From positions 124,001-188,000 of the forward strand of contig NZ_JBLZHU010000005.1 of NCBI RefSeq assembly GCF_048892425.1: a stretch of 64,000 nucleotides of DNA, in the 5' to 3' direction. A program made the translations under genes and the position numbers. The number at the start of each line of letters is the position of its first letter. Position 1 is the first letter of the stretch. A model generated the notes under the pieces. It searched no databases. It was not told the origin of the DNA and saw nothing but the letters and a program-made list of their open reading frames with translations. This DNA is from Pacificispira sp002696645 (GTDB lineage: Bacteria; Pseudomonadota; Alphaproteobacteria; UBA8366; Aestuariispiraceae). This document shows positions 36,413 to 44,984 of the stretch, piece by piece.

Positions 36413-37393
36413 ATGACCGTGCTAGTAACGGGTGCCGCTGGCTTCATCGGAATGACCCTGTCCCAACAGTTATTGGCGCGGGGAGAGATGGTCATTGGTG
36501 TCGATGATCTGAATGATTATTACGATCCGGCGCTCAAACAGGCCCGGCTGGCAACCTTGGCGGACAAGCCGGGATTTACGTTCCAGAAGCTGGACATCGC
36601 TGATACGGATGCTGTTCTGGCATTGAATGACCCGGCATTGAAGATTGACCGTATCGTCAATCTGGCGGCTCAGGCGGGGGTTCGGTACTCCCTGAAAAAT
36701 CCCTATGCCTATGTTCGATCAAATCTGCTGGGCCATTTGAATGTGATGGAATTGGCGCGCAACATCGACGGCTTCCGGCATATGGTCTATGCGTCCTCCT
36801 CTTCTGTCTATGGCGGCAATACCAAGGTGCCGTTTTCCGTCGATGACCGCACGGATACGCCGGTTTCCCTGTATGCCGCGACCAAGCGCTCCGATGAGTT
36901 GATGAGCCATTCTTACAGCCACCTGTATGATATCCCAATGACAGGTCTGCGCTTCTTCACGGTCTATGGTCCCTGGGGTCGCCCCGATATGGCCGCCTGG
37001 ATCTTTGTGGAGAAGATGCTGCGGGGGGAGAAGATCCCAGTTTTCAACAATGGCGATATGATGCGCGATTTCACCTATGTGGATGATATCGTGGCGGGCG
37101 TTATGGCGGTGTTGGACGGACCGCCCGTGCGGGGCAATCAATTGGCCGCGCACCGGGTCTACAATATCGGCAACAATCGCTCAGAACCCTTGATGCGGAT
37201 GATTTCGGTTCTGGAATCAGCGCTTGGTGTGAAGGCGGATATCGATTTTCAGCCGATGCAGCCCGGTGATGTGCAAAAGACCTATGCCGATATAGACGCC
37301 ATCGCCAATGATTTCGGTTATGCGCCGACCACGCCGATTGATGTGGGGCTGCCGAAATTCGTCGCTTGGTTTAAGCAGTATCACGGTCTTTAG
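36413..37393 (+). CDS. NAD-dependent sugar-nucleotide epimerase (UDP-glucuronate 4-epimerase type)
   Basis: A 326-residue extended SDR. The NAD site is VTGAAGFIGMTLSQQLL, the catalytic Tyr/Lys pair is SLYAATKRSDE, and the substrate segments are SSSSVYGGN, FFTVYGPWGRPDMA and MMRDFTYVDDIV. The DDLNDYYDPALKQARL element after the Rossmann strand is typical of UDP-glucuronate 4-epimerases (CapI-like). It likely supplies sugar nucleotides for surface polysaccharide. I chose ATG 36413 since the fold starts there; the frame runs to 36380. No other polysaccharide gene is near. Confidence 0.9.
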   Translation: MTVLVTGAAGFIGMTLSQQLLARGEMVIGVDDLNDYYDPALKQARLATLADKPGFTFQKLDIADTDAVLALNDPALKIDRIVNLAAQAGVRYSLKNPYAYVRSNLLGHLNVMELARNIDGFRHMVYASSSSVYGGNTKVPFSVDDRTDTPVSLYAATKRSDELMSHSYSHLYDIPMTGLRFFTVYGPWGRPDMAAWIFVEKMLRGEKIPVFNNGDMMRDFTYVDDIVAGVMAVLDGPPVRGNQLAAHRVYNIGNNRSEPLMRMISVLESALGVKADIDFQPMQPGDVQKTYADIDAIANDFGYAPTTPIDVGLPKFVAWFKQYHGL

Positions 37394-37422
37394 GGCCTAC
37401 ATAAAAATAGCATGCAGATTAT

Positions 37423-37731
37423 CTAATTCTCTTGGCAATGGGTACTAGACCACCCTTCGCTGTCGAGATTCGCGACATAGTTGTTGAATATGCGATAAAT
37501 TTCTGGGTATTTTTGTTTGATTTTCGACTGAATTATCGAACATGCTACTGTTTTTTCATGAATCTTTACTATTTGATCAACGCGGTATGCGCGATCAAAT
37601 GCGTTTTGTGTCTTCGCCTTATATTCGTCGAATTCTGCTCGCGTGACATAGTCGTCTGGCGTAACACATCCAGCCATCGCAAACGCAAAAATTATCGTCG
37701 CAAAGGGCATTTTCATTGCAATCCTAGACAT
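37423..37731 (-). CDS. small predicted lipoprotein
   Basis: A 102-residue protein with a lipoprotein signal: a basic start, a hydrophobic stretch (FATIIFAFA) and lipobox MAGC, giving a mature protein that starts at Cys near residue 22. The rest is hydrophilic with two further Cys (ACS and THC) that may form a disulfide. I do not recognise the family. The gene is AT-rich compared with its neighbours and stands alone, facing the epimerase gene. It may be recently acquired. A TAATATA-type promoter region lies upstream. Confidence 0.6.
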   Translation of the reverse strand: MSRIAMKMPFATIIFAFAMAGCVTPDDYVTRAEFDEYKAKTQNAFDRAYRVDQIVKIHEKTVACSIIQSKIKQKYPEIYRIFNNYVANLDSEGWSSTHCQEN

Positions 37732-38130
37732 AGCTCTACCTCCTATATATAAAGACTCGTTATAATTGATTTTTATATAATATACTATTTTTTATATTGG
37801 TGGTGAAAATTCTCAAACAGGTAATCATAGTGCAAATGGATAGGATATTTGCTGACACATTAGGGGCTTAAACTAAGGTCAAATTTGTATATATACATCA
37901 GCACATCACGGATGCAGGCTTGTATCAGATCGAAGCGTTTTGGATATAAGCACCCTTAGTCTGAACCTCGCGAAGCTGTAGGCCGGACAAGGACAACTCA
38001 CACAAATGTTATGGGAAGAACTCGCCGGGGTTTAGGCGTCCCTATCCTAGGGAAATATGCTACCGGTTAGGGATAGAAGAGCCTTTTCAAGCGGCTAGTT
38101 CAATCCGATTAAATAGGATGGAAGAGTCGG
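37732..38130. other. AT-rich intergenic region with small dyads
   Basis: About 400 bases without a convincing gene. The left part is very AT-rich and probably holds the lipoprotein promoter. At 38039-38053 TCCCTA and TAGGGA form a perfect 6-base hairpin with a three-base loop, and TTAGGGATAG follows at 38067-38076 as a partial copy. These lie beyond the stop of the LuxR-type gene, so they could end that transcript. I see no tRNA, small RNA or repeat. Confidence 0.45.
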
Positions 38131-38988
38131 TTACGTCGAGCCTGGTTCAAGGGTGGTGCTTTGCAATTTCTCGACGATATTTCTCAGCCTGTCCAGCAGC
38201 AGAGAAAACAGTTCCGCCTGGGACGAGATCGCCAGTTTGCTGTAGGCTTTCTTGCGGTGGATTTTCACGGTGCCGGGGCTGATGCCCAGATGCAGGGCGA
38301 TGGATTCTGTGGAATGTCCGCGCAGGATGAAGGCAACGACCTCCGACTCTCGGCGGCTCAACACATCCTGGCCCACCGTATTCATCGCCATTTCGATGGG
38401 GTGAACGGGATCGATACCGGGCCTGGTCTCACCTACCCGACGGGACTCAAATTCCTTGTATAGCGGCATCCAGTTATGGGCGCCCAATGTGCGAATGGCG
38501 GGGCCAAGATCGCTTAAAAGGGCAATCTCATCGGATGTGAAACGGGAGACTGCGCCGCGCTTGGTCAAGCTCAGCACCGCTGTGACGCCATCGGGCAGCC
38601 CCATGAAAAACCCGATCTCATCGACGATTCCAGTGCGGATATAGTGTCGCTTGAAGTACTCGGTTTCAAAGAACCGGTCTGGCGCGATGTCTGACAGGCG
38701 CGCTAAACCGGTAAGCCGACCATTCAGAACTTCCGTAAAATAGGGGTCCAGCAGGTAGGGGCCGGTGATGTACCCTTCCATGATGATCCGGGCTTCATCG
38801 GATGAGGCGACATCGGTGAAAGCGGCGAGGGGGCGTTCTTCCCCGCGATAGACAAACAGCATGACATTGTCGAAGGGAACCAGAGCACGGATGGCTTGAG
38901 TCAGGCGCGGCCCAAAGTCGGGCGTCCCCAATGCTGCAATAGCGCGCGCTTGAACTATGCTCCATTGAGCGAGGATCGTGTCTTCCAT
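38131..38988 (-). CDS. LuxR-family transcriptional regulator next to C1 cluster
   Basis: A 285-residue regulator. The N-terminal 195 residues are a sensor-like domain of unknown ligand (FDNVMLFVYRG, TEYFKRHYIRTGIVDEIGFF), and the C-terminus (about 210-265) is a well-conserved LuxR HTH: LSRRESEVVAFILRGHSTESIA, then LHLGISPGTVKIHRKKAYSKL. Regulators with this layout are common beside catabolic operons in marine alphaproteobacteria. It lies 52 bases after the stop of the second methylenetetrahydrofolate reductase, on the same strand, so it may be cotranscribed with the C1 genes and regulate them. Confidence 0.82.
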   Translation of the reverse strand: MEDTILAQWSIVQARAIAALGTPDFGPRLTQAIRALVPFDNVMLFVYRGEERPLAAFTDVASSDEARIIMEGYITGPYLLDPYFTEVLNGRLTGLARLSDIAPDRFFETEYFKRHYIRTGIVDEIGFFMGLPDGVTAVLSLTKRGAVSRFTSDEIALLSDLGPAIRTLGAHNWMPLYKEFESRRVGETRPGIDPVHPIEMAMNTVGQDVLSRRESEVVAFILRGHSTESIALHLGISPGTVKIHRKKAYSKLAISSQAELFSLLLDRLRNIVEKLQSTTLEPGST

Positions 38989-39040
38989 TACGACCGGATT
39001 AACTCTTTTGCGTGATCAGAATGTCGAAGGCGACGGTCTT

Positions 39041-39961
39041 CTATTCCACGACATAGTCGGTCTTAAAGCCACCCTTTTTGGACAATTCGATCTTGCCGTC
39101 CTGAATGGCATGCAGCCAGGCAGAGGATTTCTTCAGACCGCCCAGAGGGTAAAGGTGGGCCTGGATAATGCCGCAACTAGGATCGGTCGCCTTATAGTGT
39201 GCCAGGTCGCGCACAAGCTTATCAGGTTCGCTGACGCTCATCAGTTTGGCGACATTTCGGGCTTGTTTGGCGATGAAGCGCATGGAATTGCCGATGCCGC
39301 AGGCTTGGGCATGTTTCATCAGGGTCTTGATCGTCGCCAATCCTGGAATGCCGATATGGATCGGCAATGTGTTGCCCTCTGCGCGGATCTGCCGGTCCCA
39401 TTGAATCAGCGGTTCTGCCTCAAAACAGAATTGTGTCGCGATATAGAAATCAATCGGGCTTTGGGCGGCATAGGCGTTCTTGTCCAGCAGGGCGCGGATG
39501 ACTTCGGCGGGCTTAATGTCTGGGCTGCCTTCCGGATGACCGGCAATACCCAGATGTTTGATGCCATATTTCTCAAACAGGCCCAGTCGCAGGATTTCCA
39601 TGGATTCGCTGAATTCCCCGACAGGGTTGTCGACGCCGCCGCCGATCAGCAGGGCTTCTTCGACACCGGTTTCTTCCGTCAGCATCTTCAGGTTTTCTTC
39701 AAAGAATGCTTTCGTGGGGATGGAGCGGGCGGCGAAATGGGGAACCGGCCGCATGCCCTGATCTTTCAGCTTTTTGACCGTGACCACAGTATCGCGGAAG
39801 TTTGATCCTGGCAGGAAGGTCACATAGACGATCTGATCCGGGCGCAGGACGGCGCGGAAATCATCAATCTTCGCGGCCCCTCCTGGCGTTACCTCCAGCG
39901 TGCAGGTGCTCATGAAGTTTACGATCTGATCAACCTCAGTCATGGTGATGGTCTCCGACAT
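39041..39961 (-). CDS. methylenetetrahydrofolate reductase, second copy (C1 cluster)
   Basis: A 306-residue FAD-dependent reductase with the MetF barrel: VTFLPGSNFRDTVVTVKKL, PVPHFAARSIP, and the flavin/folate region HLGIAGHPEGSPD. It reduces 5,10-methylene-THF to 5-methyl-THF, or oxidises methyl-THF in the reverse direction. It is distinct from the metF at 44.1-45.0 kb and is of the kind found next to corrinoid methyltransferases. I chose ATG 39961 (MSETITMTEVDQIV), with AGGAAAG upstream. It lies 38 bases after the ASKHA reactivase gene, clearly in the same operon. Confidence 0.9.
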   Translation of the reverse strand: MSETITMTEVDQIVNFMSTCTLEVTPGGAAKIDDFRAVLRPDQIVYVTFLPGSNFRDTVVTVKKLKDQGMRPVPHFAARSIPTKAFFEENLKMLTEETGVEEALLIGGGVDNPVGEFSESMEILRLGLFEKYGIKHLGIAGHPEGSPDIKPAEVIRALLDKNAYAAQSPIDFYIATQFCFEAEPLIQWDRQIRAEGNTLPIHIGIPGLATIKTLMKHAQACGIGNSMRFIAKQARNVAKLMSVSEPDKLVRDLAHYKATDPSCGIIQAHLYPLGGLKKSSAWLHAIQDGKIELSKKGGFKTDYVVE

Positions 39962-39999
39962 GGCGCGCTCTTTCCTGCGTTTAGTGTATCTGTATGCCG

Positions 40000-42066
40000 C
40001 TAGCAACGGCGTCTCCGGCGACGGCCACCTGTTTCGCCGTCGTCATTGGACGAGTGGGCAGATTTCTTTGGTGGCAGCGTGATGACCTTTTCCAGATTCG
40101 GAAAGGGCGCTGTCTTATGCGGGAAGGCCATCGCACCGACGAAATGCTCCTGAAAGCGCGGTTCGACAGCGGTTTCGATTTTCTCAATTCCCGACACGAT
40201 CTGTTTGATCTCCTCACGGGAATGGCGGTTCAACAGGGCAATACGCGCCCCGGTTCCAGCCGCATTCCCGACAGAGGCGACCATATCCAGCGGACAGTCC
40301 GGTATAAGACCCAGAACCATGGCGTATTTTGCATCGATATGGCTGCCAAAGGCACCGGCCAGCACGATGCGTTCCACGGGCTTGCCCAATTTGTCGATCA
40401 GCAATTGCGCGCCGGCATACAGCGCCCCTTTTGCCAATTGAATGGCGCGCACATCGGCCTGGGTCACACGGATTTCCGGCTCCCCGCGATGCAGGATATA
40501 GGAGAAAGTGCGGCCTTCCCCCAGAATACGGTCTGTGCGCGACGCGGTGCCGCCATCAATAATGCCGTCTTCGGTGATCAGCCCGGCCAGGAACATTTCC
40601 GCCAGGACTTCTATAATGCCTGATCCACAGATGCCTGTGACACCGATCTTTTTCGACGCTTCGGCAAAGCCTGCCTCATTGGACCACAGATCTGAGCCGA
40701 TCACCTTAAAGCGCGGCTCTAGCGTTTCCGGGTCAATGCGCACCCGTTCGATTGCGCCTGGTGCCGCGCGCTGGCCAGAGGAAATCTGTGCGCCTTCCAG
40801 GGCCGGGCCTGTCGGGCTGGAACAGGCCAGCAACCGGTCCTTATTGCCCAGAATGATTTCCGCATTGGTCCCAACATCAACGACCAAAGTGACCTCTTCG
40901 CGCAATTGCGGGCCTTCTGCCAGGGCGACACCGGCGGCATCGGCTCCGACATGGCCAGCAACACAGGGCAGGAAATAGACCCGCGCGCCTGGATTGGTCT
41001 TACCCTTCAAGTCCAATTCGCTGGCCAGGACTTCTAACGATTGATTGGTCGCCAGGGCGAAAGGCGCCCAGCCCAACTCGGTCGGATCAATACCCAGCAA
41101 CAGATGGTGCATGATTGGGTTTCCAACCATGACAAGTTCCAGAATTTCAGTGGGATGTACTTTTGCCTCAACCGCAGCCTGACCGATCAGATATCCCAGG
41201 CTTTCGCGCACGGCCTTGGTCATTTCGACCTCTCCGCCCGGATTCATCATGACATAGCTGACCCGGCTCATCAGGTCTTCGCCAAAGCGGATCTGCGGGT
41301 TCATTGCGCCAACAGAGGTAACGACATCACCGGTTTGCAGATTGGTCAAATGCACCGACATCGTGGTGGATCCGACATCAATCGCACAGCCAAAGATCTT
41401 GTCGTGGAAACCCGGCCAGACATAAATCAATTCATGTTCATTCCGGACGGCGGCGGTGATCTTCCACTCGCCCTTGCGCAATGCCTTCTGCAAAATCTGT
41501 ATGACGGACAGATCGGCGTGATCGACGGTCAGTCCCCATTGTTCATACAGGGCCTGTTCCAGCCGCTCTAGATCTCCAGACGGATGGTGCATGTCGGGTT
41601 CTTCAACCTCGACATAATGCAGACGCACGACCGGATTGATTTCAATACTCCGGACCTCAGCGCGTTTGCGCACGACTTGTTTATGGACCTGGCTGTCAGC
41701 GGGAATATCGATGACCAGGTCACCCTGGATCGTGCTGGAACAGCCCAGCCTGCGATCCGCCTTCATGCTGCGTTTGCTTCGATAGCGTTCCTCCACCGCA
41801 TTCATGGGGGAGATGTTTTCCGCCTTGCTTTTGATCTGAAACTTGGAAAAATCCCCGACCGAAGGGGTGATTTGGCATCGCCCGCAAATGCCACGACCGC
41901 CACAGACAGAATCCAGATCGACGCCCAGATGTCGGGCCGCCTGAAGGATGGGCGTTCCAATCGCAAAATCACCACTGCGGCCCGAAGGGGTGAAAACCAC
42001 ATGGGCGGTTTTCCCTTCGGGGGCAGTGGATTGTGTATCAGTCTTGGTCGGGTCGGCGTCAGCCAT
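40000..42066 (-). CDS. ASKHA-domain corrinoid reactivation protein (DUF4445)
   Basis: The 688-residue protein has an N-terminal [2Fe-2S] ferredoxin domain with Cys55, Cys61, Cys64 and Cys109 (SVCGGRGICGRCQI), a middle domain, and an ASKHA ATPase-like C-terminal half (IFGCAIDVGSTTMSVHL; VVDVGTNAEIIL; GICGSGIIEVL; VLAGAFGSHID). Relatives (RamA/RACE type) reduce inactive Co(II) corrinoid back to Co(I) using ATP; in some alphaproteobacteria this activity supports a split methionine synthase. Gene order, between the methyl-THF methyltransferase and the reductase, fits. The C-terminus ends in six consecutive Arg and a Cys, which is unusual. Confidence 0.9.
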   Translation of the reverse strand: MADADPTKTDTQSTAPEGKTAHVVFTPSGRSGDFAIGTPILQAARHLGVDLDSVCGGRGICGRCQITPSVGDFSKFQIKSKAENISPMNAVEERYRSKRSMKADRRLGCSSTIQGDLVIDIPADSQVHKQVVRKRAEVRSIEINPVVRLHYVEVEEPDMHHPSGDLERLEQALYEQWGLTVDHADLSVIQILQKALRKGEWKITAAVRNEHELIYVWPGFHDKIFGCAIDVGSTTMSVHLTNLQTGDVVTSVGAMNPQIRFGEDLMSRVSYVMMNPGGEVEMTKAVRESLGYLIGQAAVEAKVHPTEILELVMVGNPIMHHLLLGIDPTELGWAPFALATNQSLEVLASELDLKGKTNPGARVYFLPCVAGHVGADAAGVALAEGPQLREEVTLVVDVGTNAEIILGNKDRLLACSSPTGPALEGAQISSGQRAAPGAIERVRIDPETLEPRFKVIGSDLWSNEAGFAEASKKIGVTGICGSGIIEVLAEMFLAGLITEDGIIDGGTASRTDRILGEGRTFSYILHRGEPEIRVTQADVRAIQLAKGALYAGAQLLIDKLGKPVERIVLAGAFGSHIDAKYAMVLGLIPDCPLDMVASVGNAAGTGARIALLNRHSREEIKQIVSGIEKIETAVEPRFQEHFVGAMAFPHKTAPFPNLEKVITLPPKKSAHSSNDDGETGGRRRRRRC

Positions 42067-42110
42067 AAGGCACTCTTTTTTGTTTACAACAGCGGAACGA
42101 AGGGTTGGCG

Positions 42111-43019
42111 TCAGGCAGAACGGCGGCGGCGCGTGCTGCGACCCCCACGGGCTCCTTGTGCTTCACCTTCTGGGGCGGCCTCGCGGAAGCGCTTGATCCA
42201 GGCGGCGCAATCCTTGTCGTGACCGGCGATCACATCTGCGCCCCAAATTGCGTGCATTTCCGGCTCGTGCAGCGGGTTCATGATGGCGCTGGTCATGCCG
42301 GCCCCGACCGCCATGGACAGGAAGGCCCCGTTCAGCGAATGCCGGTTTGGCAAACCAAAACTCATGTTTGATGCGCCACAGGTCGTGTTGACCTTCAATT
42401 CATCATGCAGGCGACGGATCAGGTTCAAGGCGCCCACACCGGCATTGCCCAGGGCACCGATTGGCATCACCAGGGGATCGATCACAACGTCATGGGCGGG
42501 AATACCATAATCCGCGGCATGCTCGACGATCTTTTTGGCAACCTGGAAACGAACGTCAGGATCTTCGGAAATACCGGTTTCGTCGTTGGAAATACCAACC
42601 ACGGCACAGCCATATTTCTTTACCAGCGGCAGCACAACTTCCAGGCGCTCTTCTTCCCCGGTCACAGAGTTCAGCAACGGGCGGCCTTCATAGGCTGCCA
42701 GGCCTTGTTCCAGGGCTTCTACAATAGAACTGTCGATGCACAGGGGAATATCAACCAGGCTTTGCACCAGCTTGATGGTTTTTGCCAGAATGTCGGGCTC
42801 GTTGGCCAGTGGAATGCCTGCGTTGACGTCCAGCATATGGGCTCCCGCGGCAGCCTGTGCCAGCGCGTCTGCCGTGACCGTCTCGAAATTGTATTCCTTC
42901 ATTTCCGCTGCCAGTTTTTTGCGGCCGGTTGGATTGATACGTTCCCCGATTACGGTGAAGGGGCGGTCAAACCCGATAATGTGGGTTTTGGTCTTGGATT
43001 CGAGAACAGTCCGGGTCAT
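42111..43019 (-). CDS. methyltetrahydrofolate:corrinoid methyltransferase
   Basis: A 302-residue pterin-binding TIM-barrel enzyme like the MetH folate domain: FTVIGERINPTGRKKLAAEM, AHMLDVNAGIP, IPLCIDSS, LLNSVTGEEERL, VGISNDETG and TTCGASNMSFGLPNRH. It moves a methyl group between methyl-THF and a corrinoid protein, probably the one at 27.7 kb. I chose ATG 43019, preceded by AAGGAA. The tail contains GARGGRSTRRRRSA, an Arg-rich end much like that of the reactivase downstream. A structured leader with a perfect 8-base stem precedes it. Confidence 0.93.
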   Translation of the reverse strand: MTRTVLESKTKTHIIGFDRPFTVIGERINPTGRKKLAAEMKEYNFETVTADALAQAAAGAHMLDVNAGIPLANEPDILAKTIKLVQSLVDIPLCIDSSIVEALEQGLAAYEGRPLLNSVTGEEERLEVVLPLVKKYGCAVVGISNDETGISEDPDVRFQVAKKIVEHAADYGIPAHDVVIDPLVMPIGALGNAGVGALNLIRRLHDELKVNTTCGASNMSFGLPNRHSLNGAFLSMAVGAGMTSAIMNPLHEPEMHAIWGADVIAGHDKDCAAWIKRFREAAPEGEAQGARGGRSTRRRRSA

Positions 43020-43037
43020 TGAGCAAATTCCTTGATA

Positions 43038-43071
43038 CGATGTCGTCTCCACAATGTCAGGCGCGACATCG
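43038..43071 (-). promoter_or_regulatory. leader hairpin of the methyl-THF:corrinoid methyltransferase gene
   Basis: CGATGTCG (43038-43045) and CGACATCG (43064-43071) form a perfect 8-base stem with an 18-base loop, 19 bases before the ATG at 43019 and just before its ribosome binding site. Further short complementary elements (GTCC and GGAC near 43097-43115) lie upstream. The leader may fold into a regulatory element, but it does not match a cobalamin or SAM riboswitch that I can recognise. Confidence 0.4.
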
Positions 43072-43228
43072 GGTCAGCACGACAGGATTATTGTCCGTCG
43101 TCAGATGGACGAAAGTTAACCGAGCGAGCGCAAGGGAACAGCGCGCCCGCGTCTATTAACGTCGGAATCGCGCCGTTCTTGGTTTTCGGTGAACAAAGTC
43201 CTGTCTAAAGACCCGTTCACGCGGTCGG

Positions 43229-44113
43229 TCAGGCTGTTTCGGACACCGATTCCGGTGCCTCGACAGGGTCAGGGAAACGGGTCCAACTGGATACAGGTTC
43301 CAGATCATCGACCACACGTTCGTCACGGACCCAACCCAGTACCGGACGGAAGCCATCCTCCGCACGATCCCGCAACAATGTGTCCAGGGCAGCGGTATGC
43401 TGCGGCAATGACCCGCCGCCAATCAGATTGACCGTGCCATCGCGCAAGGCGCTGTCCAGCCAGGCCGCGCGGCGGGCATCGCCGGGGCGGAATTGGACAA
43501 TGCCATCGGCGCTCTCGACGGTGCGCGGACCAAAGCGTGGGCCGCCTTCAATGCGTTGCAGCAGGATCGCAACGCGGCTGTTCAGCTTTTCCCTAGCCTT
43601 GTTAGCCCCTTCCAGCATGGCTTGTATGCGTCCAACCCCGGGTAACACGTCCAACAGAATGCCATCGGCTCCTCCGGCAATCAGCCCTTCAACCTGAATG
43701 CTGGCGGCGGCTTCCACGTCACCGGGAGGGATATCCCAGCCATCGTCGCGCACAACACCCATGACAAAACGGCGACGGCCTTCACCGGGCACACTGTCGA
43801 CCGCTTCTGCGGCTGCTTCGGCAGCCTTGAAATTGATCATGAAGGCTTCATCTTCCAGACCATAGGCACGCAGGGTAAGAGGGTTTGCGCGCAGGCTGTT
43901 GGTCCGCACGATATCTGCACCGGCCTTCAAGAAGGCCTTATGCACATCAACAACCTTGCTGTAGCGCGTCAGGTTCAGCACTTCCGGGCATTCGGCCGCC
44001 CCGAAGAAATCCCGCTCTGCGTCCAGATCCAGTTCCGGCAGCTTAAGCTCTCTGGTGATAGATCCATCGGTCAACAGAACATGATGGGTCAGGGCTTCTG
44101 TAATTGTCCGCAT
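43229..44113 (-). CDS. homocysteine S-methyltransferase-like protein lacking zinc ligands
   Basis: A 294-residue protein with the Hcy-methyltransferase barrel: LLTDGSITREL, CPEVLNLTRYSKVVDVHKAFL, AGADIVRTNSLRANPLTL and LLDVLPGVGRI match in order. But the zinc site is gone: where active enzymes read GGCCG the sequence is IGGGSLPQHTA, and no Cys follows the earlier NC position; the only Cys is C42 (AAECPEV). It probably does not activate homocysteine thiol in the normal way and may bind another methyl acceptor or serve a structural role. The start lies four bases after the metF stop. Confidence 0.75.
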   Translation of the reverse strand: MRTITEALTHHVLLTDGSITRELKLPELDLDAERDFFGAAECPEVLNLTRYSKVVDVHKAFLKAGADIVRTNSLRANPLTLRAYGLEDEAFMINFKAAEAAAEAVDSVPGEGRRRFVMGVVRDDGWDIPPGDVEAAASIQVEGLIAGGADGILLDVLPGVGRIQAMLEGANKAREKLNSRVAILLQRIEGGPRFGPRTVESADGIVQFRPGDARRAAWLDSALRDGTVNLIGGGSLPQHTAALDTLLRDRAEDGFRPVLGWVRDERVVDDLEPVSSWTRFPDPVEAPESVSETA

Positions 44114-44117
44114 TGGT

Positions 44118-44984
44118 TTACGCAGCCTCCTCTTTTTGAGTAATCACGGCGCTTTCTGTGCCTGTGATGCCAAGCGCCCGGGCGATGGTCAACGCATCCC
44201 GCACGCGATTTAATGTATATAGGTGAATATGGTCGACCCCTTCTGCGATCAAACGATCAGACAGGGAAACGGTTGTGGCAACCGATAGCGTGCGCACGGT
44301 TTCAGGATCGTCTTCCAACCCGGCGAAACGGGCATCCAGCCATCCAGGCACTTTCGCGCCACACCCGGCGGCGAAACGATGCAATCCTTCCAGGCTGGCA
44401 ATGGGTAAAAGGCCGGGGATGATGGGTTGATGAATGCCCGCCGCGCGGCAGTCATCCCGAAAGCGCAGATAGTCTTCGATGTTAAAGAAGAATTGGGTGA
44501 TTGCCTCACTGGCCCCGGCATCGAATTTACGCTTCAGGTGGTCCATCTCTGCCGCCTTTGAAGCGGATTTTGGATGGCCTTCGGGATAGCAGGCAACAGC
44601 GATGTCGAAGCCGCCAATCTTGCTCAATCCCTCGGTCAGCGCGGCGGCGCAGGGATATTCATCCCCCGTAACGGCGGGGGCATCGCCCCTTAGGGCTACG
44701 ATCCGGTGAATGCCTTTTGCCTTCCAGTCGCGGGCCAGTCTGTCGATTTGATCCCTGGATTGACTGGATGCGGTCAAATGGGCGGCGATTTTATTGGCTT
44801 GGCCCTTTGCAACCAGGGCATTGATGGCAGTTTCGCTGCGTTCTCTACCAGACCCAGACGCCCCGTAGGTTACCGAAACATAGTCGCCGATGGTGGCCAA
44901 TGTTGCGACACTGTTTTCAAATGTCTCAGAGCTGCCAGATTTGGGCGGAAACACTTCAAAACCGATTCGGATTGCATGGCTCAT
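44118..44984 (-). CDS. metF: 5,10-methylenetetrahydrofolate reductase
   Basis: A 288-residue MetF: IRIGFEVFPPKSGSSETFENS at the start, then YVSVTYGASGSGRER, RIVALRGDAP, ITQFFFNIEDYLRFRD and PGLLPIASLEGL. It makes 5-methyl-THF for methionine synthesis. I chose ATG 44984, preceded by GGAGG; the open frame to 45101 lies inside the upstream gene. The start overlaps the ArsR-methyltransferase stop by four bases. The homocysteine-methyltransferase-like gene follows after four bases, so all three form one operon. Confidence 0.95.
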   Translation of the reverse strand: MSHAIRIGFEVFPPKSGSSETFENSVATLATIGDYVSVTYGASGSGRERSETAINALVAKGQANKIAAHLTASSQSRDQIDRLARDWKAKGIHRIVALRGDAPAVTGDEYPCAAALTEGLSKIGGFDIAVACYPEGHPKSASKAAEMDHLKRKFDAGASEAITQFFFNIEDYLRFRDDCRAAGIHQPIIPGLLPIASLEGLHRFAAGCGAKVPGWLDARFAGLEDDPETVRTLSVATTVSLSDRLIAEGVDHIHLYTLNRVRDALTIARALGITGTESAVITQKEEAA

